From Hyaloperonospora brassicae (lineage: Eukaryota > Oomycota > Peronosporomycetes > Peronosporales > Peronosporaceae), in NCBI GenBank assembly GCA_947650285.1, contig CANTFL010000529.1, positions 1 through 64,000 on the forward strand: 64,000 nt of DNA, in the 5' to 3' direction. The notes beneath the pieces are model-generated. The model had not been told where the DNA came from. It saw only the letters and a program-made list of their open reading frames with translations, and made no database searches. This document shows, piece after piece, positions 23,524-34,188 of this stretch (position 1 is its first letter; every line of letters begins with the position of its first letter). The position numbers and the translations under genes are program-made.

Positions 23524-23641
23524 GTTAACTATGCGAGGTCAAGCGGAAAGTGAATGGAACGGACCCAACAAGTGCTCCCTGTCCCAATGGTGGCCAACGG
23601 GTGGCCTCCATATTTTCGATAGTCACACGGTGACTATCAGT

Positions 23642-23654
23642 TAAGGGGGGGTGA
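23642..23654 (+). promoter_or_regulatory. Polypurine tract before 3' LTR
   Basis: TAAGGGGGGGTGA ends directly at the TGTAACGGGG start of the 3' LTR. The G-rich purine run is the usual plus-strand primer. Piece B has the equivalent in reverse at 25321-25334. Confidence 0.7.
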
Positions 23655-24045
23655 TGTAACGGGGCAGCCCGTTACATGGAATTGTCACTTTAAGGAAAGT
23701 GACAATAAAGAATATGAAGTTGAATATTCTTTGAACAATATCACCAAAGTGGTGATATTGAAGGGTCGACCAAAGAGTCTGTTCATTGGTTGATATCTTG
23801 ATGATATCAACCCACCAATCGCCGCAAGACGCGCGCAATGAGTGGTGACGAGACGTCACCATACACTCAGTTATATTAGCATAATTAAGTTAAGTCAAAC
23901 AGAGAGACAGTAGTTAAAAGACTTAATTATATTAATATAACAGTTCTGCTTTTACCTTACCTACGCTTCCTCGCTTGCCTCGTGTACGTCTGTCGGGGCA
24001 CCGAAACCCTTGCGTTAAGTTCACGCAAGGGTGTGCCCCGTTACA
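23655..24045 (+). repeat. 3' LTR of element A
   Basis: Starts TGTAACGGGG and ends CCCCGTTACA; 391 bases. It is a chain of inverted repeats: TGTAACGGG with CCCGTTACA at the very start, TTGTCACTTT with AAAGTGACAA, CAATATCACC with GGTGATATTG, GGTTGATATC with GATATCAACC, GGTGACG with CGTCACC, and ACCCTTGCG with CGCAAGGGT. It is close to the LTRs of B (24929-25320) and C (34189-34580), but not to the 5' LTR of its own element. Confidence 0.9.
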
Positions 24046-24928
24046 GTGACGACGTCCAGATGAGTTGATATCACGTAGGATCAGCTCTGCAAATGCACGC
24101 TCGCAGATTCGACTGATCTGAACTCCGCAAATCATGACTTTTTGTTTGTGCAATGCTGGACATAGTTTATTTGTCAGACGTGACTTGTCATTTATTTGTG
24201 CAGCTCGTGTGCAAGTTTTACTTGTCACTTAATTTCAGGTTTGTACCGATGTAGCTTTGACTCTATACCGTTGCCATTCAAGACTGCGGTCATCACCGTA
24301 TTTACCAAGTCAAGCTCATGCGACACGCTCACAGAACTGCACGCTTGCTACGATGACAGATCATTGTCGCCTCGTTCATCCTCATCGCTGCTCTCATAAG
24401 TTCTGTCACGAGTGTAGACATTGCAGAAATGATGTGCCGTGAAAGGAAAAACGGTTGTCTGCGATGTGAAACGACGTCCAGCGATGCGAACGCAAGCATG
24501 CAAACATTATGATCGTACGGTGGTAGTCTATCGCATTAGAAGGGATTCTGCGACCAGTTGCGAACAATGCTAGTTTTCACATATGACAGTCTTATGTATT
24601 CGCAGATCAAGGCTGGTGCATCACAGGTACAGATTTGTGGAACGTACGTGAAGTACTCAACAACTTCGTTACATGCTCAGCTTGACGGTCAACGTGATGC
24701 AGGTGCATTCTCATCGGGTTGCCATCATGCTTGTTGATTCAAAACTTGATTCATGCTTGCTCGATATTTGAACATGAACGCTCGATGGAAGCGATGCGAT
24801 TAGTACGTGTATTCAAGCATTTGATGACAGAGCCAATAGCGTACGCCGCCAAGAGTAGGTGCACGTAATCTCATACTAGGCTTGTCAACGATGATAGATC
24901 TCGTGTTGCAGAATAGTCACATGTATAT
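24046..24928 (+). pseudogene. Decayed paralogue of the telobox-Myb gene 3' end and its downstream DNA
   Basis: Similar along its length to about 60455-61370. GTCCAGATGA, a CAGCTCT..GCA stretch, TGACTTTTT and GACATAGTTTAT near its start correspond to the last exon and stop codon of the telobox-Myb gene. Further on, ACGCAAGCATG, AAGGCTGGTG.ATCACAGGTACAGA, CAACGTGATGCAGGTGCAT and GCCGCCAAGAGTAGGTGCACGT match the downstream part. It contains stops and indels. It starts exactly at the right edge of element A and ends exactly at the LTR of B, so both retroelements inserted into this paralogous segment. Confidence 0.7.
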
Positions 24929-25320
24929 TGTAACGGGGCACACCCTTGCGTGAACTTAACGCAAGGGTTTTGGTGCGCCCGACAGACGTACACGAGGCAA
25001 ACGAGGAAGCGTAGGTAAGGTAAAAGTAAAACTGTTATATTAATATAATTAAGTCTTTAACCACTGTCTCTCTGTTTGACTTAACTTAATTATACTAATC
25101 TAACTGAGTGTATGGTGACGTCTCGTCACCACTCATTGCGCGCGTCTTGCGGCGATTGGTGGGTTGATATCATCAAGATATCAACCAATGAACAGACTCT
25201 TTGGTCGACCCTTCAATATCACCACTTTGGTGATATTGTTAAAAGAATATTCAACTTAATATTCTTTATTGTCACTTTCCTTAAAGTGACAATTTCCATG
25301 TAACGGGCTGCCCCGTTACA
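24929..25320 (-). repeat. 3' LTR of piece B
   Basis: Full 392-base LTR in reverse orientation, very close to the 3' LTR of element A, with TGTAACGGGG and CCCCGTTACA ends. The flank outside is ATAT. The polypurine tract follows on the right as a run of C. Confidence 0.9.
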
Positions 25321-25453
25321 TCACCCCCCCCCTTAACTGATAGTCACCGTGTGACTATCGAAAATATGGCGGCCACCCTTTGGCCACCATTGGGACAGGG
25401 AGCACTTGTTGGGTCCGTTCCATTCACTTTCCGCTTGACCTCGCATAGTTAAC

Positions 25454-27064
25454 ATGTCTATGCGAGGTGACTCAAGACCCGCACAGCCCGGTGCTGTGCC
25501 AGCCTCTGCGGCAGACGATTCGTCGTCTGCTGCTCCTTCTCCGCCTGCAGCAACAGGTGCTGCAGGTGCACGCGGTACCACACCGCGTGCGCATGATGAC
25601 CCCGACATTGAGGTCATCTACTCTGCGAGTCAGACGTGTCTGACTCGGGCAATGCTCCAGAGGCGTCTCGCTCACCGGCGACGCCTCAGTGTTCGCCAAG
25701 GCCACTGCCGAACGAACGGACTCGTGAGTTGCATCACAGTCTGTTCGGCAGTGATGATGAAGGTGATCAGGGTGGTGAGGAGTATTATTCCTTACCACCG
25801 CCGGCTCGTGCCTCTTCGCACGAGCGTGATGACGATGGCGTGAGCCGTCGTCAATCTGGGAGCCGTGGTACCAACAAAGGTATTACTGTGAAGCGTGATG
25901 AGCTGAAGCCGTGGCGTTTGCCCGAACGGCTCATCAATAGCTTGTCTCACGAGACAAGCCAACACCATCGAATACCCTTATTCGATGCGACTGAGCTTCA
26001 CGGCTTGAGTTCCAGCGCGAAGAACTTTCGCGCTGAAGAAGATTTTTATCTCGATGTCTTTCTTAGACATCGATGGTACAACGGCAACCAAAAGCGTGAC
26101 AAGGCGTCGCTTTTGGCTGCGTGGAACGCGTTCGTCCAAAACGTAAATAATTTTGGACGAGAAGGGTGGCTTAAGAAACTTGAGGCAGCACGCCTCAGGT
26201 TCGAAAAGCGAACACCAACCGGTGCTAGGTACCGGTTGCACTGTTTGTCGAGTGAGGCAGACATTCCTTGCCTCACATGGGGAGACCCTTGTGCGAGTTG
26301 TGTTGACAACTCGCAGCGTGCACATAGGGACGTGTATTCCCTAAGTTCGCCCTGGGGAGGGGCACACATCTCGGCTGAGATGCGTGACGCGATTTCAAAC
26401 TTGCAATCCGTCTACAAGTGCCTAGGGCGCGTGTTTACCGATGGGCCACAGGACTCAATCGGATGAGTCTCGTCATACTGGCGGACGAGACCTTCAACAT
26501 CCATCAACAGCTGAGAGCGGGGCTCCCAGCTGTTCCAAGAGGGTGGATACCCCCGCCACTGGACGAGGTAGCTCGTCCTTGATCCTGAATCGTCACGGTG
26601 ATTCAAGATACGCTCCACTAGAAAGCGTTGATCACCGTGAGCATCCACCAAAGGATGTGGTGGAGGAGGAAAGACCTCCTCCAGATGATTCGGCTCACCA
26701 TCTCGACCCGTACGAGATGGATCGCGCAATCGATGAATTGCGCGATGACTTGAAGCACGAGCGCGACCGGCGCTACGCTTTGACTGATACCGTGCGGAAG
26801 AACCGCAAGGATCGCGAGGCTGATCGGGCGAGAGACCGCGCCGATTATGCCACAGCGCAGCTTCAGGTCGAGCGGGATGTCCGCTCCCTTTTCGGCGAGC
26901 TGGCGACAGCTCGCGGGAAGATATCTCGGTTGAGTTCCGAGGTATCATATCTGCGCGACCAGACGGATCGTCTGGAGCGCGAACGCAAGAACTTGATGGA
27001 TGTTCTTGAACGTGGGGGCTATCTTCATCGGAAGAAGAAGGCTCGTACTGACAGTACGGCCTGA
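25454..27064 (+). pseudogene. Antisense ORF copy in piece B (two lesions)
   Basis: Same protein as the antisense frame of element A and same relative position, here on the plus strand. One base is missing near 25628 (TCTGCGAG where A has one more G) and one A is inserted near 26455, splitting it into three open stretches (25454 onward, 25636-26466, 26441-27064). Everything else remains open across about 1.6 kb. Most amino-acid differences from A are mild, and the middle domain with its cysteine cluster and the coiled coil are kept, which supports a protein that was under selection until recently. Confidence 0.65.
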
Positions 27065-27668
27065 GCCTCCCCACGTAAAACGTATGATGCGTGCGCATCT
27101 TACGTGGCAATTCGATCGTGTATGCATTGCCCTTGCGATGCAACACTCGAAATGGCCCAATGTACTTCGGCAGTAGTTTACTACTGCCGATACTAGTGAC
27201 TGCATGTCCAGGTAAGTTTACCGTAGACAGTAGTACTAGGTCGTTAACTTTAAATGAAAGAACATTTGCTCTTCCATTCTTGTCTGCGTTCCGTTTCTGG
27301 CGGTCCACCGCGTTTGCGATGGAGTCCTGAACGAAACGGACTACCGCCTCTCGAGTCAGCAGGAAGTTCTCTGCTGACTCTTTGTTTTGTCTTTCAGTGC
27401 GCTTCGTGCGCACTGCTAAGAGATTGTTCTCTTCTTCAGCGAGGTTGTCTTCTTCCTCGCTGGAATAATCGTTGACGATGCTGAATATACCAGCATCGTC
27501 ATCATCATCCGAGTCAATAATAGCGTCATCGCTATTATTGAGGTGATCTTCTTCATCGATGTCGACCTGATCGACATCGGCATCATACGTGACGACGTTA
27601 GCGTCGACACGTGATGAGCAAGAGCCAAAACGGTTTTTGCTCGAGCGAGTCCCTCCCCCCTTATCCAA
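26412..27668 (-). pseudogene. Integrase C-terminus and chromodomain in piece B
   Basis: 418 codons, nearly the same as 21312-22544: acidic stretch, GPF/Y tail and chromodomain ([17 protein letters not shown]). The last residues differ because of the single-base insertion near 26455. It begins at the same G run and frame offset as in element A. Confidence 0.8.
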
Positions 27669-27676
27669 GAGTCACA

Positions 27677-28332
27677 CTATAGAAGGGCGGGTACACGTGG
27701 ATGGCGTAAGCCATTCACGTAAAACGGTGTGTGCTGTGTTGAAGCATGCACCGAATTATTGATGGCGAATTCCACCATGGGTAGGAATTCGCTCCAACTC
27801 GGAAACGAGTGGACATATCCTCGAAGGATCTCTTCGAGGACACGGTTCGCACGTTCCGTCTGACCATCTGTTTCGGGATGGTCAGAAGTAGACATCTTCA
27901 ATCGTGTTCCGAGAGAACGGAACACGGTTTGCCAAAATGCCGCCGTGAACCGAGGGTCACGGTCGGATACGAGTTCACGGGGTAACCCGTGGAGTCTAAA
28001 GACCGTGTCGAGAAAGACACGAGCACAACCTTGAGCCTTGATCGACTCGGGTACAGCAGCAAGATGGACCATCTTGCTGAACCGGTCAACAAACACAAGA
28101 ATACCATTATTCTTGTGAGCGTCTTCGGGAAAACCGAAGACGAAGTCCATTGAAACGGACTGCCAGCACTCTGTCGGAACAGGCAGAGGCTGCAATGGCG
28201 CACGGGATGAAGGACTAGGCTTCACCCGTTGACAAACCTCGCAAGCACGTATGTACTTGCGTACAAACTGATACTGGCGGGGCCAGTAAAAGTCACGACT
28301 TACCGTGAGGTAAGTCTTTTCTCTACCACGAT
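27677..28332 (-). pseudogene. Integrase core in piece B (truncated)
   Basis: Covers the integrase from the HHCC-domain side (CQRVKPS equivalent) through the DDE core (MDFVFGFP, VSDRDPRFTAAFW, DGQTERANRVLEE) to VNGLRHPRVP. It ends in a TAG where element A has GAG. Upstream it is cut at 28332 by the AT-rich insertion. Confidence 0.8.
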
Positions 28333-30691
28333 CAACGTATACGATTCAGTGCGATATTATAAAAAAGCTGGGCAAGCACAAAAAGATGTAGAAAAGAGCC
28401 ACAGAATGTGTGACATATAGTCATACAAAATGAAGGACGCACAACACTTATAAAACTGCGCTACCGAATACAAATGCCTGAAATTAGTCATATAAACCGG
28501 GTATTTGAATCACCATTTTCTTACAAAACGCATCAGTAAGATCATTTATCATCCTATTTATTCTACAATAGTACGAATATATAAAAGGAAAAAGTGGATT
28601 GAAGCTTTCGTTGTAACTTACTATTGCTGTTCTTCGTCCTTTGATTAGTCACATTAATATCAACTAAAAATTATATTCTACAGCTTAATTTTGACATTGT
28701 AGTACGTATAGCTGTCTATTTTGCGATTTTGTGTTGTGTAGATACGATGCGTCCGCGCCGTGTGCGAACAGCACGTACATCATGCTGGTAATGAAGCTCA
28801 TGCCCGACTGGATCACCATGATACGGCGTGTAGAGGTCTCGAATTTTAATTATGTAGGATTGCGTGGATAATTGACGATCAGCTTGGCTGTAGCAGGTGA
28901 CCACGACAATGCTTTTCGCACATTACGTGGTCTGCAAGCCCTCAAAACACACAACACAAAGAATTTATTGTAGATGTATAAACATTTAAAAGGTGGTGGC
29001 GTTGTGCGTGGATGGTGGTAATATGTTGTGGAATGGATGTGGTTAATATAGGTGCAATACATCCTGATGTAAGAGTCATCATTCACCTATGCGAAGTTTC
29101 TCAGTCATCGTGGTAACCTCCGTCCACATCTAAAGCACAGCACAATAATTTGGGATATCCGATTTCGTATCGGACCACATCTAAGATGCCTGCGAGGACA
29201 TCAGGCACTAATGTTACCTTCTGAGTGTTAATAGCAAAAAATGTTTTGGCCTGTCCACAACAGTTTTGTAATCAGCAAAGCTAAACTTGGTCTTAAATGT
29301 TACCATGGAAACCAAAAAACTCAATTATCACCCCTATACAATGATGAACGACTCTTTCGTCATTCTACAATGAATATCGATGTTTGCATATGTGATATCT
29401 CGCCTGTGCTTTGAATGCCAAGTTATAAAAAAAGAATTTCATTGAATATTCAACACCATCGATTGTGAGGGAGAAGTTCGATATCTCCGGTATAAAAGTA
29501 GAGACGCCTAAGAAGATTGAAGACAGTGTAACCCCATTTTGCGTAGTCATACGTATAAAGTTTCTACGTTTTGTCAAACATCCCTGAGTAAACTCATATC
29601 CAGCTTTACGAAGCTTTAGGGATACAAGATATATCGCTCAAACGTTTTGCTGTATGCAGTTGTCATGGAGTCAGAGTACCTTATGAAAGACCTCTGTGTA
29701 CGGAATTTCTCATACATTATACGTCTTCATGGCAACGTGGCTTGTACGATTGATTCGTAATTCGGTAATGTTTAAATCGTCTCTTATAGAAAGAGCAAAC
29801 CATGATGACATGAATCAAGCTCATAATCCATATTCATATTCGACATTTATGTAAGGGGTCTTTAAGGCTCAAACTAAAGAACTCTTGTATCGAACATCGA
29901 CTACTATTAATGTTTATGTGAAAAAGGGTCTACAAACGCTTCGAGGTACTTGCAGAAAATGCAGAATCATATTACTAATTAAGAGAAGCTGTCAAAGCAC
30001 ATCCAGGACCTATAGAGTTAAGTCGTTGATTACCATAAAGATTTGAGCAAAATTCTAGTATGGTTTTACACATTTTTTAAATTATTTTCAAGACGGACTA
30101 TGAATGCCGATATGAGGATCGCCCTCAGGAGTACTATCGAAAAAGGCCTTGGGAGCACATAGGTATTCATATAAGACACCATGTATAGATATATAACTAT
30201 ACAAATATATATATTAGTTTGACTAAAATTAGGGAATTCTATAAAATGGTCTTTTTATAAATCGAATGCGCCAAAATGACGAGATAAACTATTTTATCGT
30301 CAGACAAGATCTCCTTTGAAATTATCATGCGAAACTCTATACGTCACTACTTGTAAGATCATATATCAAGACACAAGAGTCAAAGGGAGAAGTTAAAGGT
30401 TTGGTATGTAAACGAAGGATCTTTAGCGAAAACATGAACGTTCTATTGCTGATCTCTTTTGAGCTCCATATTTTTGTCATTAATTAGCCATCTAGCGCGA
30501 GTATGACCGACTAAAGAAGTTAGAGCTTGCAAAGTCTTGCGTCAGTCACCTAGATTTCTCTATTGGTAAGCGCAATAACGACGTGACCTTCCTATTTTGT
30601 TGGCGCAGTCTTTTCCTATAATAATGTCAGTTCTTTAGAAAAATACGTTGGGTACAGAGTGAGGTCCAGAGCTTTTTGCTCTAACTTTAAC
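28333..30691. other. AT-rich insertion inside piece B, no gene seen
   Basis: About 2.36 kb unrelated to the gypsy element, separating integrase (left) from RNase H side (right), with about 6 bases of the element lost at the junction. No frame exceeds 80 codons and no recognisable motif, LTR or clear TIR is visible. Hairpin density drops abruptly at both edges. It may be an old transposon remnant or captured genomic DNA. Confidence 0.5.
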
Positions 30692-33335
30692 CTTGTTGGG
30701 GCATCGTGACACTCATACGTGATGTGCAAGCACAAATCGTGATGAGCGGGTACGACGACACGAGGCGTGTCGTCGGCAACAGCTGTATAGTACAGCAATC
30801 CGTTGCGTGTACTATATCGATCCGATGAGGATCGGTACAAAGCCGGTAAATCCCTCATTGATGTACTGCTGGATTCACCAGATGATCCATCAATCGCAGA
30901 AGATCATTATCTTCTGCGTATGCCTTTGTACGTCGTCAAGTAAACTTGACGACGGGACACTGACTGACATTGTCGCAACAGTGGGCTTATCCTCACTGTT
31001 TGGTTGTGCGCCCGGCTCGAAATCGGTCCAGCGCAAGAGCGCATCAGCGACGCCGTTCAGTCTTCCTGGATTGTACTAGACGTTTAAGGTATACTCCTCG
31101 AAAAAAGGACAGACAACTCGTCATTATTTTCGAGAGGTGTGGACTGTTTACGGCCGTGCGTACTGACGCATGGTCTGTATAGACATCAAACGGTCTATCT
31201 CCGAGGAGATAGACGCGAAACTTAGCCAGTTCAAACTCATGGAACGTATTTACTTGTCATGCACTGGGTAATTGCGCTCAGCTGCCTGCAGCTGACGCGA
31301 CTGATAACAGATGACGCGATCAGCGCCATCTGTTTCAAATTGCATCAACGCACAGCCGATCGCAAAATCGCTGGCGTCGCAGACCACATTAAATGGTCTG
31401 TCCTGGTCGGCAATCGCCAAGATGGGCGACTGCATCAAGCTATGCTTGATACTTTCAAGGAGAGTCTGTCAGTCAGCGTTCCACGACCACTTCACATATT
31501 TCTTGAGTGAACAAGGAAGATGCACGGTCATCTTGGCACAGTTGCGCGAGTACTTATTCAAGTACGACGCTAGCCCAAGGAACTTCCTTAGTCCCTTGAC
31601 ATCAACTGGCACTGGCCAGTCGGTGATCGCCTTGATCTTTTCGGGATCAGGGCGTACGCCGTGTTTACCCACAATGCACCTAAGAAGTGGTATTCCGCTA
31701 GCCGCGAATATACACTTCTTGAAGTTGGCGTACAATCTATGCTTGCGCATAAGTTGAAGAATCTGACGAACGTGTGTCCTGTAAACTTCAACGTCCGTCT
31801 TTCCGTCCATAGCCCGGCTATGGACGAACACATCGTCGAAGTAACTCGGTGCGAAGTCTCGCACCGGTCTCAACAGATTTGTGACACATCTGTTGAATGT
31901 TGCAGGGGCATTGCTCAGCCCCTGTGGCATAACTAGCTACTCCCACAGCATCCCGCTGGGGGTACTCACTGCCGTGAACGGATGTCCCGTTCAAGCATGA
32001 GGATCTGATAGAATCCATCCATCAGATCCATGGACGAAAAGATGGTACTCTTTGACATACCATCTATGATTACGTCCTTCCTCGGTATCGGCGTCTGAGC
32101 CGGTACCGTTGCAGCATTCAATTTGTTGAATGCGTGCACTATCCTCCACCCTCCTGTGGCCTTTCGCACACAGAAGGTCGGAGAGCTGTGAGGGGAAGTT
32201 GATTCCCTCACATGACCCGCTGCTAAGCGACCGGCAAAGAACTTGTCGATCGCTAGTACTTGTTCACGAGGCAGTGGCCACTGCTTCATGACACAGTACT
32301 ACGAGCCCGGTTTGAGCTCGATCTCGTGTCGGGTGTCTTATCCTTAGGCAACTCGCAAGGCACGGATTCAGGGAATACATCCCTGAATTAGATCAAATCC
32401 ATATACAAAGGATTTGCCTGAAGTGACTCCCAGGATTGAGACGTGTGTCGCTCAATCCGAGTCTTCTCATCGAGGACACTTTCGTCAATCGATGAGCTGC
32501 TGAGAACCCGTTCGTTCTCAGCAAAAACTGTTGCCGACCGAATATCGGCCACATACTCATCCTCTGTGAAGAGTATGCAGATCTGCTTGACTTTGCCACT
32601 ACGCAGATCGCGCTTGAACCGTTTCGGTTGTAGCGTTGGCAATTTAGTTATCTCCGAAGTTAACTTCGGAGGTACAATCAGATCAAGTGTATAAGCGCCT
32701 ACACTTGATCCGTCATTGACCAAGACGTTCAACGTCTTGGTTTCTTCCTGAGAACTTGCTTCCACAGGATGCTGAGGGCTTGTCCGCTCAGGTTGCTGAG
32801 AGCCTAATCTCTCATCAAATAACTATTAAGGAATTTCTTCCTCAAGTACGTGGGGAATTATTCACTCGACGTCTTCTGACTGTGTCTGTCAACCACATTC
32901 AGGTATCGATCCTCTACGGTTGACTCTCCAGTCGACCTAGGATAATCGTGTTGCCGTTTCTGTACAACAGGTTTCTCTTGTCTAAGATGCTGCCCGCTAG
33001 GCATGCATCCATGTCCCGGTCCACTCGACATCTTCGAGTGGTGGACCTTCGGCGCTGCCTGTACTTCTGTACAGCCGCCGGGAGATTGGTCCTCAGTGTA
33101 GTGATCAACTACAATGTGATCTTGTGCAGTCGTGCTAACGACCGTACCGCAAGTGAGGCCATCGCACTCACTCGCAGTACATCCACACGCTTGTGGAAGC
33201 TCCATGACGTTCATCAGATGGCCATCTGATGAACAAGCGGCAGGCATCTTCACGGGTCGATGCTGCCAGCTCACGCTTGGCTCGTACCTTCTGAGCCAAG
33301 GTAATCCCAGGATGACATCAAATTTGTAATTCAGA
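30692..33335 (-). pseudogene. RNase H, RT and protease-distal part of piece B
   Basis: Minus-strand decayed pol. Pieces: 30858-30616 (start of integrase region, including DLPALYRSSSDRYS), 31438-31250 (RNase H: CDASDFAIGCALMQFE), 31930-31469 (RT: MPQGLSNAPATFN, YFDDVFV), 32289-31966 (RT: SSPTFCVRKATGGWR, SSMDLMDGFYQI), 32765-32388 (linker) and 33335-32858 (KFDVILGLPWLRRYEP). It is interrupted by stops and indels. The ADALL codons near 31050 show that the frame break at 20287 in element A is not ancestral. Confidence 0.8.
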
Positions 33336-33559
33336 TCCATTCCGCCAAGCAGTCTACCCAAGTCATACAGTGAGACGTGCGAGAAATTATGAGACATATG
33401 TCCCAGATCTCGAGATAGAATCGGTCGGATTCCATCGGAGAAGATTGAATGCTTCCAACTCGGAAGGATGAGATCCCGACGACTCAGGATAAGAGTATCT
33501 CAGACGAAAAATGTTATAGGATACTGAAGTGGCACCTGGTGGTGGACTTTATCGCTCCG

Positions 33560-34121
33560 CGGATCTGAAGTAATTCAACGGAACGGACAGGGATGAAGAT
33601 CGGGCCAGGAGCTAGATCAGCAAGGTCACTCTGCATTCCTAAAGGATCAATTCTCAGATAAGAAGAAGTGCATGGAGTTTGTCAATCTCCTCATGGGCCC
33701 CGCACGGAACTGGTATAACCAGCTGAGACAGTCTACTCGTCGCTCATTGAATGACCTTTTGGAAGGGTTTCTGATGCAATATAGGGGATTGGTATGTCAA
33801 TTGGTTGGTAGTATTACCATGAACAAGACGCTATCTGAAGAAACACCATTGGAATATATATATCGTTTAAATGTCGCGGCGATGCGGGTGAAGATACAAA
33901 TTCGAGACATATCGCGGGATGCACGTCGTGAACATGTGAAACTTTTTATGGGGACGCTGGAAAATCGCGCACTGGTCAAACAATTGACTTTGTTAAGGCT
34001 GGAAGATGAAGATGGGATGGAAAAGACGTTACGAGCGTACCAGTGTATGAAAAACAGACATGTTCAATTATCTACAGAATCAAACAAATTTCGATCGCGA
34101 CCTACACTAGTTTATCTTTAA
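33560..34121 (+). pseudogene. gag fragment of a different gypsy family
   Basis: The open part begins at 33672 with MEFVNLLMGPARNWYNQLRQ and continues with LLEGFLMQYRG and LEYIYRLNVAAM, the typical retrotransposon gag core (GxAxxWYxxL). Upstream, DEDRARS and KVTLHS.IL-like codons continue the similarity in shifted frames. No LTR belonging to it is found. It sits between piece B and the LTR of piece C. Hairpin density here is ordinary, a useful internal control for the hairpin observation. Confidence 0.6.
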
Positions 34122-34188
34122 CTCAGGTGAAACCAGTCCGATCAGTGAGAGACCTTTGTATGGAGGTCGAAGATAGTGAAACGATTAG

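Larger units (their letters stand above)
16086..24045 (+). mobile_element. Element A: Ty3/gypsy chromovirus with antisense ORF and hairpin-dense sequence
   Basis: Near-complete LTR retrotransposon: 5' LTR 16086-16449, leader with a candidate primer-binding site, gag, pol (protease, RT, RNase H, integrase, chromodomain), an antisense open frame, polypurine tract, and 3' LTR 23655-24045. GTGA occurs directly outside both ends (16082-16085 and 24046-24049), a likely 4-bp target duplication. Gag and pol carry frame breaks near 16678-16690, 20287 and 21320, so the copy is probably not autonomous. Almost every 20-35 bases hold a short inverted repeat, in coding and LTR parts alike. The two LTRs are not near-identical, which is unexpected for a recent insertion. 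Confidence 0.9.
24929..33335 (-). mobile_element. Piece B: 3' part of a second copy of the same gypsy element
   Basis: Minus-strand copy of element A from its protease region (A position about 18030) to the end of the 3' LTR. Contents: LTR 24929-25320, antisense ORF remnant 25454-27064, chromodomain frame 27668-26412, integrase 28332-27677, a foreign AT-rich insertion 28333-30691, then RNase H, RT and the protease-distal part 33335-30692. It carries many stops and frameshifts. The break near 33335 falls within about 25 bases of the position where piece C stops. Confidence 0.85.

Noticed and set aside
16086..24045. CRISPR-like array or satellite as explanation for the repeated palindromes
   Set aside because: The stems all differ in sequence, are not spaced at a constant period and lie within clear gag-pol coding. 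There is no repeated unit.
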